Shown: positions 21,602 through 32,756, counted from the stretch's first letter. The stretch is DNA of 64,000 nucleotides from Rhynchopus euleeides (GCA_963210315.1 OY723290.1:868001-932000), one strand, 5' to 3'. The notes: generated from the letters alone by a model not told the origin. Numbers and translations: made by a program.

Positions 21602-22270
21602 TCACGCCATAGCATGGTCAGCCCTGCCCTCGCAGAAGACGTAGAGGAGGTGGTGTTTGTCCTCGTCGACGAAGAGGTCCTTTGTCGACAGCAGGGTGAG
21701 GTGCGAGGCAAGCGAGCTGAGTGAGTCATTCAGAGATACCCGCCCGCTGCGCGAGGCGAGGTAGAGCGGTGCGTTGTGGCCGATGTGCCGCAGGACGGTG
21801 TTGGTGAGGGGCTCTGTCAGGCACCTCTCGTAGTTCACGTCGGCAGCAATGATGCAGGTGAAGGTGCCGAGGATGGACTCGTCTGCCTTAAACCAGTCCA
21901 GCACAGAGGCCTTCAGACAGGCGAGCTGTGGGTAGCGCTTAGAATTGTGCTCCACGGCCTTTGTGAGCTGCGCGACGCTGAATTCCGACAGGTCTGTGGC
22001 GACGACACGCGCAGCACCCGCAAGAGCGGCGGCCAGGGCGGGGAGGCCGAGCCCGCAGCCCAGCTCCAGCACCTCCTTCCCCTGGACAGACTCGGGGTTC
22101 GCCACAATCCACTCCGCAAGCATCGAGCTGCTGTCCCACACGTGCACCCGGTTGATCGGCAGCTCGAGGGTGAACGCACCCACCTTCACTTCCCGCCACC
22201 CCTCCACCTCATCGTACTCCTCGTCGCTACCGACGAAGTCGAACACATTGTATTCAGCCTCGTCTGCCAT
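21602..22270 (-). CDS. METTL21-like protein methyltransferase
   Basis: A 222-residue protein starts at the ATG at 22270; longer frames upstream read into low-complexity sequence. The SAM-binding motif I is clear (LELGCGLGLPALAAA, about residues 68-82), followed by VVATDLSE, whose acidic residue contacts the ribose. An AADVNYE segment near 140 corresponds to the post-I/motif II region of the Methyltransf_16 family (PF10294). Members methylate lysines of chaperones and translation factors. The preceding VWDSSSMLAEW matches the usual WxxxxxLAxyl entrance of this family. The substrate cannot be told from sequence. Confidence 0.85.
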   Translation of the reverse strand: MADEAEYNVFDFVGSDEEYDEVEGWREVKVGAFTLELPINRVHVWDSSSMLAEWIVANPESVQGKEVLELGCGLGLPALAAALAGAARVVATDLSEFSVAQLTKAVEHNSKRYPQLACLKASVLDWFKADESILGTFTCIIAADVNYERCLTEPLTNTVLRHIGHNAPLYLASRSGRVSLNDSLSSLASHLTLLSTKDLFVDEDKHHLLYVFCEGRADHAMA

Positions 22271-22938
22271 CACAGAGAGAGACGGGTTGTATGCGCACAG
22301 CCGTGCCTGGTGTGTTGGGGCATGTCTGGCTGCACAGCAACAGGTGCTGGCTCGCTGGGTTCGGAGTTCGGCACAAGGGGTGTGGGTGGGTGGGGGAGCG
22401 AGGTTGACAACCCAGCGGTGTGTTCTGCCCTCCTCCAAGGCTGAAGAGGCTAGCGCGGCAAGGGCCGGGGGGGGTGGGGGGGAAGCGAAGGCTAGCAGAG
22501 AGGGGGGGGGGGGGGATCCTGGAGGCATGCACTGGCCGCTAAAGCTAGGGTGGTACGGTGCAATGGACTTGCTCGCACCAAAATAAAAACACGCCGGGGG
22601 GTGCAAAATGACCGACACAAGACTTCTGGAGGAGCTTATCGGGATTTCCAGTGTGAGCGGTGATTTGCACTGGCCAGCCAGATTCCCCCCCCCCCACTCG
22701 GATGGACGTGCTGTCTTTTTGGGCCTTTCAAGAGGCGGAAAGAAAGAACGCAATAAAAATGCAGTGGCGGGTTCGCCCCCTTTGGTAAAACGAGGACCAA
22801 AAGAGATGACCCCTGTGACTGAGAAAGCCCTCCTCGGTGGCACCCCAGCACCCACCCTGAGGGCAGCCCGACGACACACAACCCACGTATGCTGCGGAAA
22901 ATACTTTCACATCCGCCAACACCGCCACCTCCCCCTCC
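22271..22938. other. Intergenic spacer
   Basis: This lies between two minus-strand genes and contains a G tract at about 22502-22515. No supported gene is seen. Confidence 0.4.
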
Positions 22939-23874
22939 TCAACCAAAGGTCCTCCAGAGATGCTTGAGCTCCTGCCCCTGCTGCCTGCCCACCCCCCAGG
23001 ATGGAACGGCAGCAGCAGCAGCCCCAGCCTCCTCCTGGCGCCCGGCTGCAACAGGGCTTGCGTGAAACCCCACCACACAGCCTCCCCCCTGCGCACCGCC
23101 GGGATAGACCCCGGGGGGAAACGGGAACCCGCCTTGGCCTTGCCCGGAAACAGGCGCAGCACCCCTCCCGCCCTGGGGAGCATCGACATCCATCGCCGTG
23201 CCGTGCCCCTGCAGACTCAGGCTCTGCGCTGCACGGCAGATCGACTCCTCGTCAAGCCGGGGCCGCTTCGCCCCCACGGGGCGCTGGAAGGGATCAGACG
23301 TTGCCCGCTTGCTGGCCTGCGCCTGCGCGAGCTGTGTGTCTGCAACACAGTCAACCAGCAGGCTAAGCCGCAGGGCTGAGCACCGCTCCGCCTCCGTCGT
23401 GACGAGTGTCAACGAGGCGAAGTCGCCCTCTTGCGGCATGTCGAACGCCTTGTAGACCTTTCGCAGCGTGTGTAGCGTCTCCGGTGTGCAGGGGAACCGG
23501 GGGTGGTCGTCCCCCCGCCTCCGCAGCTGCGCAACGCAGGTCTCCAGCGGGGGGCGCAGCACGATGCAGTGGCACAGCGCGCCCGCCTTCCTCGCGAGCT
23601 TCAGGAAGGCCTTCCTCTGCCCAGCGTCGCTGCAGACCCTGTCGATGATGACATTCTCCTTGCGGAGCCGAAGCACCACCTCTGCCGCAGCCGCATGGGA
23701 GGACAGCGCGACCAGGTCGTCTTGGCTGACGCGTTGCCACCTCCGTGCTGCCGTCGGGTTGCGGGCGCGCACCCACTCTGTACAGAATGTGCTTTTCCCA
23801 CTGGCCATGGCACCGCAGACCAGCACGAGGTGAAGCGGGCCAGTGCCCGCATTCTCAGTGATGCGGTCGCCCAT
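22939..23874 (-). CDS. P-loop kinase-like protein (AAA_33 / polynucleotide-kinase type)
   Basis: A 311-residue frame starts at the ATG at 23874. Walker A is GAMASGKST (residues 21-29). It is followed by SQDDL, NVIIDRVCSDAGQRKAFL and LRPPLETCVAQLRRR, the layout of kinases that act on nucleic-acid ends or small substrates (PNKP kinase and Clp/tRNA-ligase kinases). The last 110 residues are low complexity (Gly, Pro, Gln, Ala) and may partly be misread intron. There is no phosphatase or FHA domain. The substrate is unknown. Confidence 0.75.
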   Translation of the reverse strand: MGDRITENAGTGPLHLVLVCGAMASGKSTFCTEWVRARNPTAARRWQRVSQDDLVALSSHAAAAEVVLRLRKENVIIDRVCSDAGQRKAFLKLARKAGALCHCIVLRPPLETCVAQLRRRGDDHPRFPCTPETLHTLRKVYKAFDMPQEGDFASLTLVTTEAERCSALRLSLLVDCVADTQLAQAQASKRATSDPFQRPVGAKRPRLDEESICRAAQSLSLQGHGTAMDVDAPQGGRGAAPVSGQGQGGFPFPPGVYPGGAQGGGCVVGFHASPVAAGRQEEAGAAAAAVPSWGVGRQQGQELKHLWRTFG

Positions 23875-25082
23875 GATGGGGGTGGGGGGGTCAAGTAAAG
23901 GGTAGCCCCATCACCTGCCAGTAGACAGGTGGGGGTGGGGTAGGGTCGGGTCGTGACATCGAGAAGAGGTGGGGGTGGGTGGGGTGGGGAGGAGGAGGGG
24001 ATGCCATCACGGGGATCTCGATATGGTTTCTTCTTTCTTATCTGTAACCCTTTCCCGGTGTGGTGCTCGTGTGCTTCGTCTCCCTTGGTCTTGCTGCGGT
24101 GTCAATTCGTAAATTCGTTGCGCCGCAGGTGGGAGAGAGAGAGAGAGAGAGAGTCAGGAGAAACACAGCGTTGCGACTCTTTGCTAGGAGCAGCGCAACA
24201 ACGGTGAGGTGAGAGGCTGGTTCGACTGATTCTTATCTCCCCTTTGTTGAGATTCCTTTCGCAGTTCCTTCGAAGAGCGCAGGGGGGCACACAAAATCGG
24301 CAGAACAGCCGTGGAAAGGGATAACCCATCTCCACACTCTAAAACCCCTGGGAGCTGGGCAGCACACATGAACACACAATAGATGACATTGCATCGTTAT
24401 AACAGCAACATCACCTTATTTGCAGACAGGTCGGAGTACGAACACTGTCAATGCGATGCGCACCGCCCTGGGGAAGAGAGGACACCTTGGTTATCTTTTA
24501 TTTGGCAAGGCCTTCCTCGTGCCGCCAGCAGGGAGGCGTCTAACCGGCCCACTACTCTCCGCATTTCAGAGTCAAAAAGATCCCCACCGACCATCACCTC
24601 GATCCACCACCTCTGGGACATTTCCTTCTACTCACTGGCAACCATATGGCCCTTCAATCGGCAGAGGCAGATGTGTTGATGTGGCGCACAACAACATCGG
24701 CACTGCAACCACCACAACCCGACCTCGGCGCACACCCTGCCCCCTCAGGCATCGGGAGAGAGCCTGCAAAACGGCATTGCCTGCTTGCCTGCTGGAGCCG
24801 CTGCGCGGCAAGGCAGACAGAGGCAGATCGCTGTTCTGAGGCCAGGCATACCGCGTGGCTGGGGAGGGCACGGCGCAGATGGGGGTTGGACCCCTCTGCT
24901 GCAGGACCCGGCAGTGCTTCTCCCGAAGGTCCCCACACGCGGTGCAGAGGGCGGGGGCATGGAGCTGGGCACGGGCACCCCCCTGTGGGTAGACGCAGGG
25001 CGGGGCGCCGTCTGTGCAGGGTCAACCCCCCTGGTCAAAGCGCGGCAGCCCGTTCCCTCCCAAGGCAGGCGGCAAAAGGGGC
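23875..25082. other. Intergenic, no supported gene
   Basis: G-rich sequence upstream of the kinase gene is followed by an (AG)n tract at about 24133-24153. No recognisable coding region occurs on either strand. Confidence 0.4.
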
Positions 25083-26046
25083 TTAGCAGAGGCGGCACGC
25101 CTTGGGGCAGTGCTTCCTCATGAAGGCCAGGTTGTTTTTGCACTCGCCGTCTTCTGCCCAGCCGGCGCAGTCGTTGTTGTCATCCCTGCACGCGGCGCTG
25201 TTTCCCTGCTGTGGCGGGTGTTGGCGGCGGGCGTGGGGTGGGGCAAAACATATAAGGCGCTGTTCAATCGACACACACACAATTATCCTTTTTGTTTCAT
25301 ATAGGCAGAGATCACACGGAGCGACCCCTGCTGATCCCATTTGCACCAGATGTGGATGCGCAACATGCTGCGAAGTGGCATACGCGGCGCTTGGGCGGGG
25401 GAGCTGCTCCTTCCGCGCTGTCAGGGGCTGCCCCTCTGGCAGGCCTCTTGGCTTGCGTGCCGTTGGTGCTGGCGGTGGCGCCGCCCTTCAGCCTCTGCGC
25501 CCGCATCTCCTTCAGCCCGGTAATCCTCTCGAGGATACCCTTCCCGGACCTGCGGTGGCCTGGCTTGGCACCCCGAAGCAGGTTGTACATGTCGTCACTC
25601 ATGTTCTCCGACTTATACTTCTCTTGGAGAAGGGCACGGAGCTCGCCGTTCTCCCAGCGCAGGGCCCGCACGTATTTCCTCCGGAGGGCGGCCGCCTCCT
25701 TCTTCTCGTCTGTGATGGAGTCCTTGTGCTGCTGCAGTTGGAGGTTTTCAAACTTCAGGCGTGCAATCACCTTGTTGACGTCGGAGTCGGGGTCTGTGGG
25801 CCGGTCCTTCTCTTCGGCAACCTGCCTCTCGCAGTCCACCAGAACCTGCAGCTGCCCCTGCACCGCCGCCCGCAGGATGTCGTTCTCAGGCTGCAGCAGG
25901 CCCTCCTCCCGCGCCTCGTTGGCCCCCTCCTTGCCGACGGCCTTGCCCAGCAGGTCCGACTCGCAGTACTTTATGCGGTCCCGAAGCGATGCCGCAAGGT
26001 TCTTCATGTGCCCCTGCCGGAGCCGCGCCTCCTCAACGTGGTCCAT
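25083..26046 (-). CDS. Coiled-coil protein with C-terminal ShK domain (2 exons)
   Basis: Exon 1 (25384-26046) encodes a highly charged helical region with heptad character (ARLKFENLQLQQHKDS, ALRRKYVRALRWENGELRAL) and then a basic Ala/Pro tail. Exon 2 (25083-25205) encodes a complete ShK (ShKT) domain with six cysteines, from SAACRDDNNDC to HCPKACRLC. The junction is phase 0 with a GTATGC donor, and the intron is 178 nt. ShK modules are usually secreted, yet no signal peptide is visible. Either an upstream exon is missing from my model or the two parts are separate genes. A CAG acceptor-like site just before the ATG at 26046 supports a missing upstream exon. Confidence 0.65.
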
Positions 26047-26258
26047 ACCGCCCCTGCCAGAGAAGAGAGAGAGGGGGTGCCGAAGGGCGGGGGGCACAGC
26101 ACGGGGTGCAGGGACTCTTGGGGATGTGGGTGTCACTCAGGAGGCAACAACAGCCAACACCCAGGAGGAGCCAGAAGCGATGGCAACCCGAAGGGATTTG
26201 ATTTCCGTTGGAAAATTGGCAGACGGGGGGTCATATGCGTCAGGGGTCTTGGCTACCC

Positions 26259-26438
26259 TCACTGACTGACGACCCCCCGTCGTAATAATGTCTGCATGTG
26301 TACAGCGGGGGGAGGTGTTGGTGGCATTGCATACGATTTACCCCCAAGAAGGAAGGCATTGCCGAACATCAGGATCACGGCGGTCAACCCCATGGCGCCA
26401 AATATCTTGTGCTTCAGGTACGGGTCATACGCCGACAT
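26259..26438 (-). CDS. Small single-pass membrane protein (tentative)
   Basis: An ATG at 26438 opens 59 codons. Residues about 12-33 (IFGAMGLTAVILMFGNAFLLGG) form one strongly hydrophobic helix after a basic start (YLKHK). The size and layout resemble small mitochondrial inner-membrane subunits, but no family is recognisable. The C-terminal 25 residues could be intron. Confidence 0.4.
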   Translation of the reverse strand: MSAYDPYLKHKIFGAMGLTAVILMFGNAFLLGGKSYAMPPTPPPAVHMQTLLRRGVVSQ

Positions 26439-27001
26439 CGCACCAGAGCACCACCCCTGCGACGCAGGGGCGTGTATGTGTAGTGCAGGGCAGTCCCCAC
26501 CTGCCTGTGTGGGTGTGTGGGCAGCGAGGTAGCACAGACAGGTGGTAGCGGTGTTCTGGCCCCACCAGTGATAGTAAGTCATGGGGGCTACATGGGGCAT
26601 GGGTGTGTGAGAGCAGGGCAGGGGTCGGGCAGTTGTCGCTGCTTCTCTTTGGAGTTTCGTTCTTTTCAGGGAATACAAGCCGGCTTGGGTTGTGCCGCGA
26701 TTTCTTCGTTCTACCAGAACCTTCTGTGCAGGCTGCAGAAAGGAGTCGATGTGGCAAGAAAACAACTGCATGCTGCTGCTTCAGGCCAGGGTTAGTGTTA
26801 GCAAGTATGGGTACAAACAGATATATTCGGACATCCTCAACAAACCTGTGAAAACAGATGGCACGATACAGAACGCGCGCTGTTTCCAGCGACGCACACA
26901 AGACACCTGGTGGGGGCAAATCCAACAACGCATCAACTCTATGATGCACGCCACACCGCAGCAAGGCATCTCTGCGCATCGCGAGGCTAGCAAGGCACTC
27001 C
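26439..27001. other. Intergenic, no supported gene
   Basis: Nothing recognisable was found on either strand. Confidence 0.35.
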
Positions 27002-27738
27002 CTAATACGACACGTTGAGAACGATGGCATATCTGTGTCGTGGCGGGTGGGTGTGCGTGCGTTCTGCCTCTCTTGCCATCATCATCAGGGGCAGCAAAAT
27101 AAACAGGCCAGAACCCCCCCCCCACACTTCTGCCCGCTTGACTGTTATCAAGACGAGGTCACACCGACTCCCTCCGCACAATCCACCCACACACTCTCCC
27201 TCAACCCCTGCTGCACATACCTGCCATCTATCACATCAGTGTGGAGGTCGAACCCCTCAAGCCCCAAGGCGACAAGGCCATCCCAGAGCAAGACCTGCCG
27301 CCTGTGCCACGAGTCGTCACTCTCCGTGCTCTCCCGCCTGCACACTAGGATGTCGAAGTGGCGCTGCCCCACTTGAGCACCTTCTGTGATCTTGCGCAGC
27401 ACGCGCTGGCAGGATCGCTCAACTTGCGGCCGGATAAGAGAGTCTTCATGGTCATACACAAGCCGGAGCACGTTGTCCGGCGCAAGGGGGCGCGGTCCAT
27501 GCTGCTGGCTCTTCTGCGACCAGCGGGACTGCGCACTCCCGGGGCCAGGGCTGGGGCTGGCTTCCTGGTGATATCCCGACCCAGATCCCACCGGGCTGTC
27601 CTCCCACCGCACCGAGTGGGTGTGCCGCCGCGTCGGTGTATAGGCCGTGCCCAGAGACGGCCGTGCCCCCCCTGCAGGGCCCTGCCCTTCGTCCCACCGC
27701 TGCTGCGCATCAGGGGACCACCCTCCTGGGCTGTGCAT
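27002..27738 (-). CDS. Unassigned protein (2 exons)
   Basis: Exon 1 is 27221-27738 and exon 2 is 27002-27032. They are joined by a 188-nt intron (GTATGT donor, CACAG acceptor) with the phase preserved, giving 182 residues. The N-terminal half is rich in Ser, Pro, Gly and Gln. The C-terminal half (LRLVYDHEDSLIRPQVERSC) looks folded and ends in a hydrophobic strand, RYAIVLNVSY. No family is recognised. A CACAG about 30 nt before the ATG may mark an upstream exon. Confidence 0.5.
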
Positions 27739-27846
27739 GGTGTGCCGCAACCGCACAGGCAGCGCCTGTGCAGAGGACCCTGTCGCACTGATGTGGATGC
27801 TGGGGGGGATTGGTGTTGGTGGGAAGAAATTCTGTTTGCTTTTGAC

Positions 27847-30420
27847 GCTTTTTTTTGATGAAGAAGAGCGCTCCAAAACCAATAGCTAACAAGGGTCAAA
27901 GTTGAAATGCTGGGGTGCGAGGGGGGTGCTGCAGGGTGGGGGGTTAAGGGATCAGGGGGGAGGGGGACTGGCATACAACACAGAGCCCAGGGCAGGACGC
28001 ACTGCCGCAGCACACAGCAGGGTACATGAAATGAAAATCGCACGTCTTGGCTGGCGGCAACCTATTCACACCCCACCCCCAACCCCACCCCCTCGGTTAA
28101 AGCAATAGAATCAGCATGGAAGCAACAGAGATAGGGTTACACGGGTGGCTGGGGTGGTGGAGGCGATCGTGCAAGAGAAAAAGAGAGAAGGGGCAGAGCC
28201 CCTTCTCTTGGGATCGTGTGTGGGCGAAATGAACACAAATAACACACCCCCCTCCCCTCCCACCCCGAGAGGAACTGGCTCAGAACGGCCGGCTGCCGTT
28301 TTCCGGAGATGGGCTTTTTGATCACACCATCAAATGCAGATGGTGACCGAGCCACAAAGAAATACCAGGTCAGATCGGCACATAACACAGAGGGAGACGG
28401 TTGCGTTTGCAGTGGTGGAGACCACATCATAAAAGCAGGCGTTGCGATCGCTCTGCATTCCACGGGGAAGTGATTCTCAGAAGTCGTCGTCAGAATCATC
28501 ATCTGCGTCGTCAGCATCGTTGCTGAAATCATCGTCGGAATACAGGTCATCAGGGTCTGTCGCTGGGGACCCGGGGGACACAATGCTTAGAGGAGTAGCA
28601 GGGTCTTCAGCCGGAGCACCAGGCACAGCAGAAGCGGCAGGCTTGGGGGGCTGGGTGCTCGGAGGCAGGTCTGACATATCACTCTCGTCAGCAGAGTCGT
28701 AGTCACCGTCATCCATGTCATCCAGGGAATCGTCATCGCTGTCCTCACGACGCGCAGACCCGTCGCTGTCATCTTCTGTCCCGTAGGCCTCCCCCTCATC
28801 CCCCTCCTCCGCAGCTCCTGCGGCAGCCGCTGATGACGACGCTGCTGCCTGCTGGCGCCGCAGCGTCCCTTCCACAACAGAAAAGGCAATGCTGGCAGCG
28901 GTCTGGATAGCAGCATATCCCTCCTCCTCGTCGGACAAGACCTCCTGTCTCCCGGACACCTCCTCGGCCCCATGGGCCACACGGGCCTCCTGAGCTGCTG
29001 CCGCCGCCGCCGCCGCCGCCGCCTGGACTCGCTTCTCCTGCTCTTCAGCCTCAGCCTCAACCTCAGCATGTTTCTTTGCCTCGGCCTCGATCTCCCTCTC
29101 CCTCTCCCTCGCCTCCTGCTCTGCAGCCTCGGCCTGCCGCGCCTTCTCCTCCTCATCAGCCCGCGCCTGTGCCGATGCAGCTTCTTCCGCTTCCAACAGC
29201 AGGCGGGCTTCTTCCGCCCCCTCCGCCTCCCTCTTCTCCTTCGCAGCTGCACGCACCTCCTCCTCCTCCGCTTCCTGCTGCTGCTGCCGTGCCGCCCCCT
29301 CACGCAGCCCCTCCTGCAGGGTGTCCCGCGCCTGGGCCTCGTCTGCTTCCGCCTCGCCCCGCCCCACCTCCTCGCTGTGGATGCAGCACTGCAGCGCCTC
29401 TGCGTGTGCCTGCCGCTGCAGATCGTGCCGCCCCTCTGCGCAGGCCCCCTCGAGGGACCCGCGGCTGCGCTCCTCATCGCCAGCAAGCTCGGGGCGACCC
29501 GATGCCTCCTGCTGTTCGACGGCGGCAAGGTTTTGCCTCTGCTGCTGCAGCTGCTTCTCTGCGTCATGCACAGGCGGGGTCGTGGGAGTCACAGGGCTGC
29601 ACAATGCAGGAGGTGATTCCATGTCGATGCCTTCGACATACTGCGTCGGGGGTGGCGCTGGGGGTGCTGTGCTGCGCGAGGGTGTGTGAAGGGAGGCGAT
29701 GGCGCGCGATGTGTCGAGGTGACGTGCCGCGGCATCCAGCGACGCCTCGCGGAAGGAAACCAGAGCGTGGCGTGCAGACTTCTGCTGGTCCAGCAGGGTG
29801 AGCTGCTCCGCATAGACAGCCTGCTCCTCCACCTTCAGCAGCGCGACCCGCTCGCGGTGCTTTCGGATGCGCTGCACAAGCTCCTGCTCCTCTGTGCGTG
29901 CCTGGGCCTCCGCCTTGCGCAGCTCGTCGACAACCTGCATGGCACCGCCACCCTGAGCCCTGGCAACACCGTCCTTCCTGCGGCATCTGAAGCACTCATC
30001 GATCTGGCACCGCTTGCAGGCCCACCGCTCGCCCTGCCCGCACTCTCCGCAGCAGGTGCAGTTCCACCGCCCGTTGGCCCAGCGGCCTTCCCCAGCCCTC
30101 TCGAGGTAGCTGCTGTACATCAGGGAACCGCCACAAGCCCCAGGGCACTTCGGAAGGGGCATCGTCTCCGCGAACCCCCAGCCATGCCACGCTTGCCCTG
30201 CAGTGGTGGGTGGTGGCTGCAAGGGAGTAGGGGGGAGGGGGGGGAGCGTTTCTGTGCCCTGCTACGTGCAATGGTTGTTACCTTTTCGCCCCATATTTGC
30301 AATACTAGTTGGGTCGTCGTTTCGACAAGGGAGTAGGGGGGGGGGGCGGGAGAATCGAGTTAATTGGCTTTGTGTCAGTAAGGGGTTGATGGGGTTGCGG
30401 GGAGGGGAGGGGGGGGGGGG
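27847..30420. repeat. Segmental duplication, right copy with insertion-free site
   Basis: This is the counterpart of 13747-15010, with the intact zinc-finger gene. At about 30405-30421 its poly-G tract runs straight into TGCTAGCTTTG. In the left copy the same point carries 2.3 kb of inserted elements. Confidence 0.85.
28477..30162 (-). CDS. Zinc-finger, coiled-coil protein with acidic tail
   Basis: A 561-residue single-exon protein starts at the ATG at 30162. An N-terminal cysteine-rich region (CPGACGG at 6-12, then CTCCGECGQGERWACKRC and ECFRCRR) can bind two or more zinc ions in a RanBP2/ZZ-like or treble-clef arrangement. Residues about 70-170 and 240-420 are long charged helices rich in Glu, Ala, Gln and Arg, including a run of ten alanines. 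The C-terminal 100 residues are strongly acidic, ending DDSDDDF. The design suits a scaffold or chromatin/RNA-associated factor, but I recognise no named family. A deleted copy exists at 14.4 kb. Confidence 0.8.
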   Translation of the reverse strand: MPLPKCPGACGGSLMYSSYLERAGEGRWANGRWNCTCCGECGQGERWACKRCQIDECFRCRRKDGVARAQGGGAMQVVDELRKAEAQARTEEQELVQRIRKHRERVALLKVEEQAVYAEQLTLLDQQKSARHALVSFREASLDAAARHLDTSRAIASLHTPSRSTAPPAPPPTQYVEGIDMESPPALCSPVTPTTPPVHDAEKQLQQQRQNLAAVEQQEASGRPELAGDEERSRGSLEGACAEGRHDLQRQAHAEALQCCIHSEEVGRGEAEADEAQARDTLQEGLREGAARQQQQEAEEEEVRAAAKEKREAEGAEEARLLLEAEEAASAQARADEEEKARQAEAAEQEAREREREIEAEAKKHAEVEAEAEEQEKRVQAAAAAAAAAAQEARVAHGAEEVSGRQEVLSDEEEGYAAIQTAASIAFSVVEGTLRRQQAAASSSAAAAGAAEEGDEGEAYGTEDDSDGSARREDSDDDSLDDMDDGDYDSADESDMSDLPPSTQPPKPAASAVPGAPAEDPATPLSIVSPGSPATDPDDLYSDDDFSNDADDADDDSDDDF

Positions 30421-30764
30421 TGCTAGCTTTGTTGAGCACTGCTCAGAATCTGTATCGTCCGAAGATTCAGCTGTGTGCGGTAGGCTTGTGGTTCCCTGAG
30501 TGCTGTGGGAGGGGGTGCTCGATGATTGCAGGGGGGCCTTCCCGAGGGACACAGTTTCACCGGACAGGCGGTTTGCATTTGTTGAGCTCCGTGAAGACCG
30601 AAGTGGGTCATGTTGGTGGTGCCAAACCTCACCCGTTTAATGTGGGCCTGGCTCAGGTGTTTGCGATGGGAGAAGGTGGCCCGGAGGCCGATAGGGCAGC
30701 GAGCACCCACCCGGATGCAAAATGGGTGCGTTGGCGATCGGGCTTCGACAGCCCGATTGCGTGC

Positions 30765-32531
30765 TCACACTGCTGCCTCCTCCTGCAAGCCGGGTTGCAG
30801 AGCGGGGCTCGCATACGATACATTCTGTGGGTTGGCACGCACCGCTTGGAGTGCGACCTCGCGGTCCGCCTGCAGATCTGCACTTGCGAAGGCAAGCAAT
30901 GCAGTGTTCGATTCTTCTGCGAAGGCTGCCAGCGCCGCCTGCCTGTCACCGCGCACATGTTCGCCTGCATACATGAAGTTCAGCGGATCCCCGCGGATGG
31001 CAGGCAGGGCGATTTGTACGTCGTCACGCAGCACATCGCGAAGGGTGCGGAAGTCGGTGGTGTCTGCAGTGACGACCCGCAATGCGATGTCCCTGTCATC
31101 GCGTAGCGCACCTGCAATGTGCATGTACGCACAGTCGTCGTACTCCATTGCCCTCAGGACCACCTCCTTGTCCCCTCGCAGGGTCTCGCTCATATGCTGA
31201 AGCAGCCGAGGTTCTTCGCTTTCGAGAGCCAGCATCGCGAGCTCCTTGTCCCCACGCAGCTCTTCGCTCAGATACTGAAACTCTCTGGGGTCCGACTGGA
31301 CAGCCTTCATGGCAACCTCTTTGTCACCGCGGAGTGACATGCTCATGTCCTGCAGCGACGCGCCATTCTCGAGAGCCTCCAGTGCCAGGCCTTTGTCCGC
31401 CCGCAGATCCTCACTCATACACTGCACTGCGTCTCTGGCGTAGTTGCTGTTCTCCCGCCGAAGCCCGTAGAGAGCCTCTAGGAAGATATCTTTATCACCG
31501 CGCAGCTCCTCACTCATACATTGCAGCACGTGGCTGGGATGACACCTCCAGAAAGCCTTCAAGACCACATCTTTGTCGCCGCGCAGCTCCTCACTCATGT
31601 ACTGGAATTCTAACCAAACTCCGTCTGCGGCGATTGCATGAAGGGCCACCTCTTTGTCTCCACGAAGTGCCGGACTGAGGTCTCTGTACCTCAGCTTGCC
31701 GCCGTGGCAAAGATGCGTCAGTATTGCGGTGCCCCCCCAGGACACCGCATCTCTCACCATTCCCGAAGAGAGGGAGTCGTCGTAGACATCAATTTCGCAT
31801 CGGAATTCATTTTCCATCGCCATCATCACCACATCCTTGTCGTCACGAAGGGTCGGGCTGACGTCCTTGAGGGCAATTTTCTGCCCCTCCAGTGCACCCA
31901 GAACGAAAGCCTTGTCACTGAGGCACATCTCCCTGTTCGGGAAATCCGGGGGCAGTGAACCAGGGCCGTGACCGGTAGGCCCCAAAGAGGCGAACACAAT
32001 ATCAGCATCGCGACGCAGGGCAGGACTAGCAAGGGAGAAGCATTCGGGACGAAGCTTCACGAGCTGCTGCATCACCTCCTTGTCGTCGTACAGAGACGGA
32101 GGCACCCAGTGCAGGGCAAACGGTGTCTTCTTCTTCCCCTTCCGCTTCCCCTTCGCCTTCGCCTTCACCGTCCCGTCCTGCTGTTTCACACCACCACAGT
32201 AGCGTTCCAGCATCGCCAGCACGCACTCACGCCGCATCCGTGCCCACAGCGGGATGTCGTCCATGGTGGTCTCGCCGTTGCGCAGGTCTTCAACAAACTT
32301 CCGCACACCGCGTTCGACCTGAACCCGGCACCCACCCGAGAAGGCAGCGATGCTGCTGACAGCCTCCCCATCGTCACACGCCACACGCTGCCCGCCCACA
32401 CTCAGCTCCACGTCGTCACCGAAGCCGAAGGCCTCCCCGCACTGCCGCTTCACAGCAGACAGTGTTGCATCTGCCTCGATCGGCACAGCCTCTTCCCGCC
32501 CTGCCAGCTTGTCGACCGCAAACACCTCCAT
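30765..32531 (-). CDS. Ubiquitin-like/DUF4116-repeat protein, copy 4
   Basis: This 588-residue single-exon paralogue shares flanks and upstream snoRNAs with copy 3. It has a ubiquitin-like N-terminus, a basic linker at about 118-136 and about 15 DUF4116 repeats. Differences from copy 3 cluster in the repeats (for example the segment before MSETLRGDKEVVLRAM), while the first 110 residues are almost unchanged. This pattern suggests stronger constraint or gene conversion on the N-terminal module. Confidence 0.86.
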   Translation of the reverse strand: MEVFAVDKLAGREEAVPIEADATLSAVKRQCGEAFGFGDDVELSVGGQRVACDDGEAVSSIAAFSGGCRVQVERGVRKFVEDLRNGETTMDDIPLWARMRRECVLAMLERYCGGVKQQDGTVKAKAKGKRKGKKKTPFALHWVPPSLYDDKEVMQQLVKLRPECFSLASPALRRDADIVFASLGPTGHGPGSLPPDFPNREMCLSDKAFVLGALEGQKIALKDVSPTLRDDKDVVMMAMENEFRCEIDVYDDSLSSGMVRDAVSWGGTAILTHLCHGGKLRYRDLSPALRGDKEVALHAIAADGVWLEFQYMSEELRGDKDVVLKAFWRCHPSHVLQCMSEELRGDKDIFLEALYGLRRENSNYARDAVQCMSEDLRADKGLALEALENGASLQDMSMSLRGDKEVAMKAVQSDPREFQYLSEELRGDKELAMLALESEEPRLLQHMSETLRGDKEVVLRAMEYDDCAYMHIAGALRDDRDIALRVVTADTTDFRTLRDVLRDDVQIALPAIRGDPLNFMYAGEHVRGDRQAALAAFAEESNTALLAFASADLQADREVALQAVRANPQNVSYASPALQPGLQEEAAV

Positions 32532-32654
32532 TGCTGCTGTGGTGTGCTGTGTGTGGCTGCTTCTTCTTCGTCACCTGGTGTCTGGTGTGTGTGTGCACAG
32601 TGGCTTGCCTTGACTTTTCTGCGTTGCCACCATTCGGGTGGCGGGTGGTGGTGT

Positions 32655-32756
32655 GTCTCAGCCAGGGATAACTGTCAAATGGTGTAGAATCAACCGCCGC
32701 AGCGCTCATAGGGGGAAAGAAGTGTATTCTTGATAAGAGTTTGTCATCACGAACCA
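32655..32756 (-). ncRNA. C/D-box snoRNA, type A (A4)
   Basis: Box C GTGATGA is at 32744-32750 and box D CTGA at 32658-32661. The box-D guide is intact, and the box C variant is shared with A3. Confidence 0.72.

Noticed and set aside
29076..29801. Proline-rich plus-strand frame of 241 codons
   Set aside because: It is antisense to the Glu/Ala-rich coiled coil of the zinc-finger gene, which automatically yields Pro/Leu-rich shadows.
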